Source of the DNA: Gemmatimonadota bacterium
GTDB taxonomy: Bacteria > Gemmatimonadota > Gemmatimonadetes > Longimicrobiales > Gaopeijiaceae
Assembly: GCA_022822425.1 (NCBI GenBank)
Contig: JAJEBS010000247.1
Location: 1-64,000 of the forward strand
DNA length: 64,000 nucleotides
Direction: 5' to 3'
Shown here: positions 63,352-64,000 of the stretch, piece by piece
Position numbering within the stretch: the first letter of the stretch is position 1
Layout of the letters: the number at the start of each line of letters is the position of its first letter
Made by a program: the position numbers and the translations under genes
Notes under the pieces: model-generated
Databases searched by the model: none
Seen by the model: the letters and a program-made list of their open reading frames with translations, nothing else
Told to the model about the DNA's origin: nothing

Positions 63352-64000
63352 TCAGCGGATCTGCTCCGGCAATCGCCTGATCGTGATGACCGGGACGTCA
63401 AACTCATCCGTTTCGAGGAAGGCGGCAAGACCATCGGGGCCGAACGCGTCCGGCATTGCGAGTTGCCCCACGGCGAACGTGCCCACGTATCGACCGTCCG
63501 GTGTGAGCACGTCGATCGGACCCGGCTCACTCGTGCCCGGCTCCGAACTGCGCTCCACCCACAGGCTTCCCTCCCAGGTGACCTGCACCGCCGCAACCAC
63601 CGGCACTTCGGGGTAGAACCGCATGTTCTCGAGCGCCGCCCGCTGAGTCGCTCGGACACGGTTGATCATCTCCCGGACCCCCGCGGGCGGTTCGCCCCCC
63701 CGTTGGGTAAATTGCCGGTTCGCCTCGCGCTCGAGGCGGCGCTCGCGCTCCGCGCGCCTCATCCGCTCCGTCACAGGCAGCGGCCGAATGGCTCGACGCA
63801 GGACACGCGAGATCGCGCCGGATGCGTCGGTGACCTTGATCGCGTAGGCCGACGAGTCAGAGAATGCGACTCCGCCCGCTGGTAGTGCGTCGAACAGAAC
63901 TTCCGGTTCAAATCCCCATTCTTCGCCCATCCTGTCCAGCATGTCCTCGAAGTCTGCGACGGCGGGGAACTCGGTGGGCGCTCGTGGAGCCCAGGCCTCC
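63352..64000 (-). CDS. six-bladed beta-propeller protein, C-terminal part
   Basis: The open frame continues off the right edge, so only the last 215 or so residues are visible. [63 protein letters not shown] and [29 protein letters not shown] are typical end blades of Gemmatimonadota-type propeller proteins. A basic helix ([16 protein letters not shown]) interrupts the blades. The track start at 63942 is internal; the frame upstream of it is open to the edge. It converges on the DUF5916 gene. Confidence 0.75.
   Translation of the reverse strand, partial: EAWAPRAPTEFPAVADFEDMLDRMGEEWGFEPEVLFDALPAGGVAFSDSSAYAIKVTDASGAISRVLRRAIRPLPVTERMRRAERERRLEREANRQFTQRGGEPPAGVREMINRVRATQRAALENMRFYPEVPVVAAVQVTWEGSLWVERSSEPGTSEPGPIDVLTPDGRYVGTFAVGQLAMPDAFGPDGLAAFLETDEFDVPVITIRRLPEQIR

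Noticed and set aside
63900-63925. tRNA T-loop-like GGTTCAAATCCC
   Set aside because: No matching acceptor, D or anticodon arms; the sequence lies within the propeller coding region.

Overview
The window is very GC-rich (roughly two thirds G+C by eye) and densely coded on both strands. It reads as a Gram-negative chromosome, most likely Gemmatimonadota or a close relative. This is an inference from the combination of lipoproteins of the DSAGV-type six-bladed propeller family, two DUF5916 outer-membrane proteins, a GWxTD protein, a six-gene alternative complex III operon, a short Bacteroidetes-like primary sigma factor and a bacillithiol-type YpdA reductase. No rRNA, tRNA, CRISPR array, transposase or phage gene was seen.

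Layout. 1-4054: the end of an unknown gene, a propeller lipoprotein, and a NUDIX/gamma-glutamyltransferase pair. 4055-8791: lon, ygfZ and ypdA. 9024-11802: a tightly overlapping three-gene unit of a coiled-coil protein, a LuxE-like acyl-adenylating enzyme and a LuxC-like acyl-CoA reductase, without luciferase. 11818-14818: an AbrB-like small protein, a TPR/GWxTD secreted protein and a small unknown. 15172-22723: actABCDEF, encoding alternative complex III (quinol oxidation coupled to periplasmic cytochrome c or oxidase), followed by a propeller lipoprotein. 24085-28313 (minus): acyl-CoA dehydrogenase, tatA, trmJ, a GGDEF protein and a histidinol-phosphatase-like enzyme. 28582-33440: gcvH, gcvP, an MBL-fold hydrolase and a LipM-like octanoyltransferase, which supplies the lipoyl group that GcvH needs. 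33556-41464: a STAS/HATPase/DUF4325 regulator, a possible 23-residue ORF, a TolQ/MotA-family protein, a lytic transglycosylase, polA and a tail-less SSB.

41536-50238 (minus): an outer-membrane barrel protein, a primary-type sigma factor, and the imuA-imuB-dnaE2 mutasome. 50476-55073: a lipoprotein, then a promoter with an inverted repeat between its -35 and -10 boxes. That promoter drives four genes joined by 4-nt overlaps: a propeller fused to an FGE-like domain, a PadR regulator, a membrane protein and a minimal TolQ-like protein. 55074-64000: two DUF5916 barrels, a Tyr/Gly-rich secreted protein, a small outer-membrane barrel, an NHL-repeat lipoprotein and the end of another propeller.

The best candidates for something undescribed are the four-gene PadR/propeller-FGE operon, the luciferase-free LuxE/LuxC unit, and the single-chain STAS-HATPase-DUF4325 protein.
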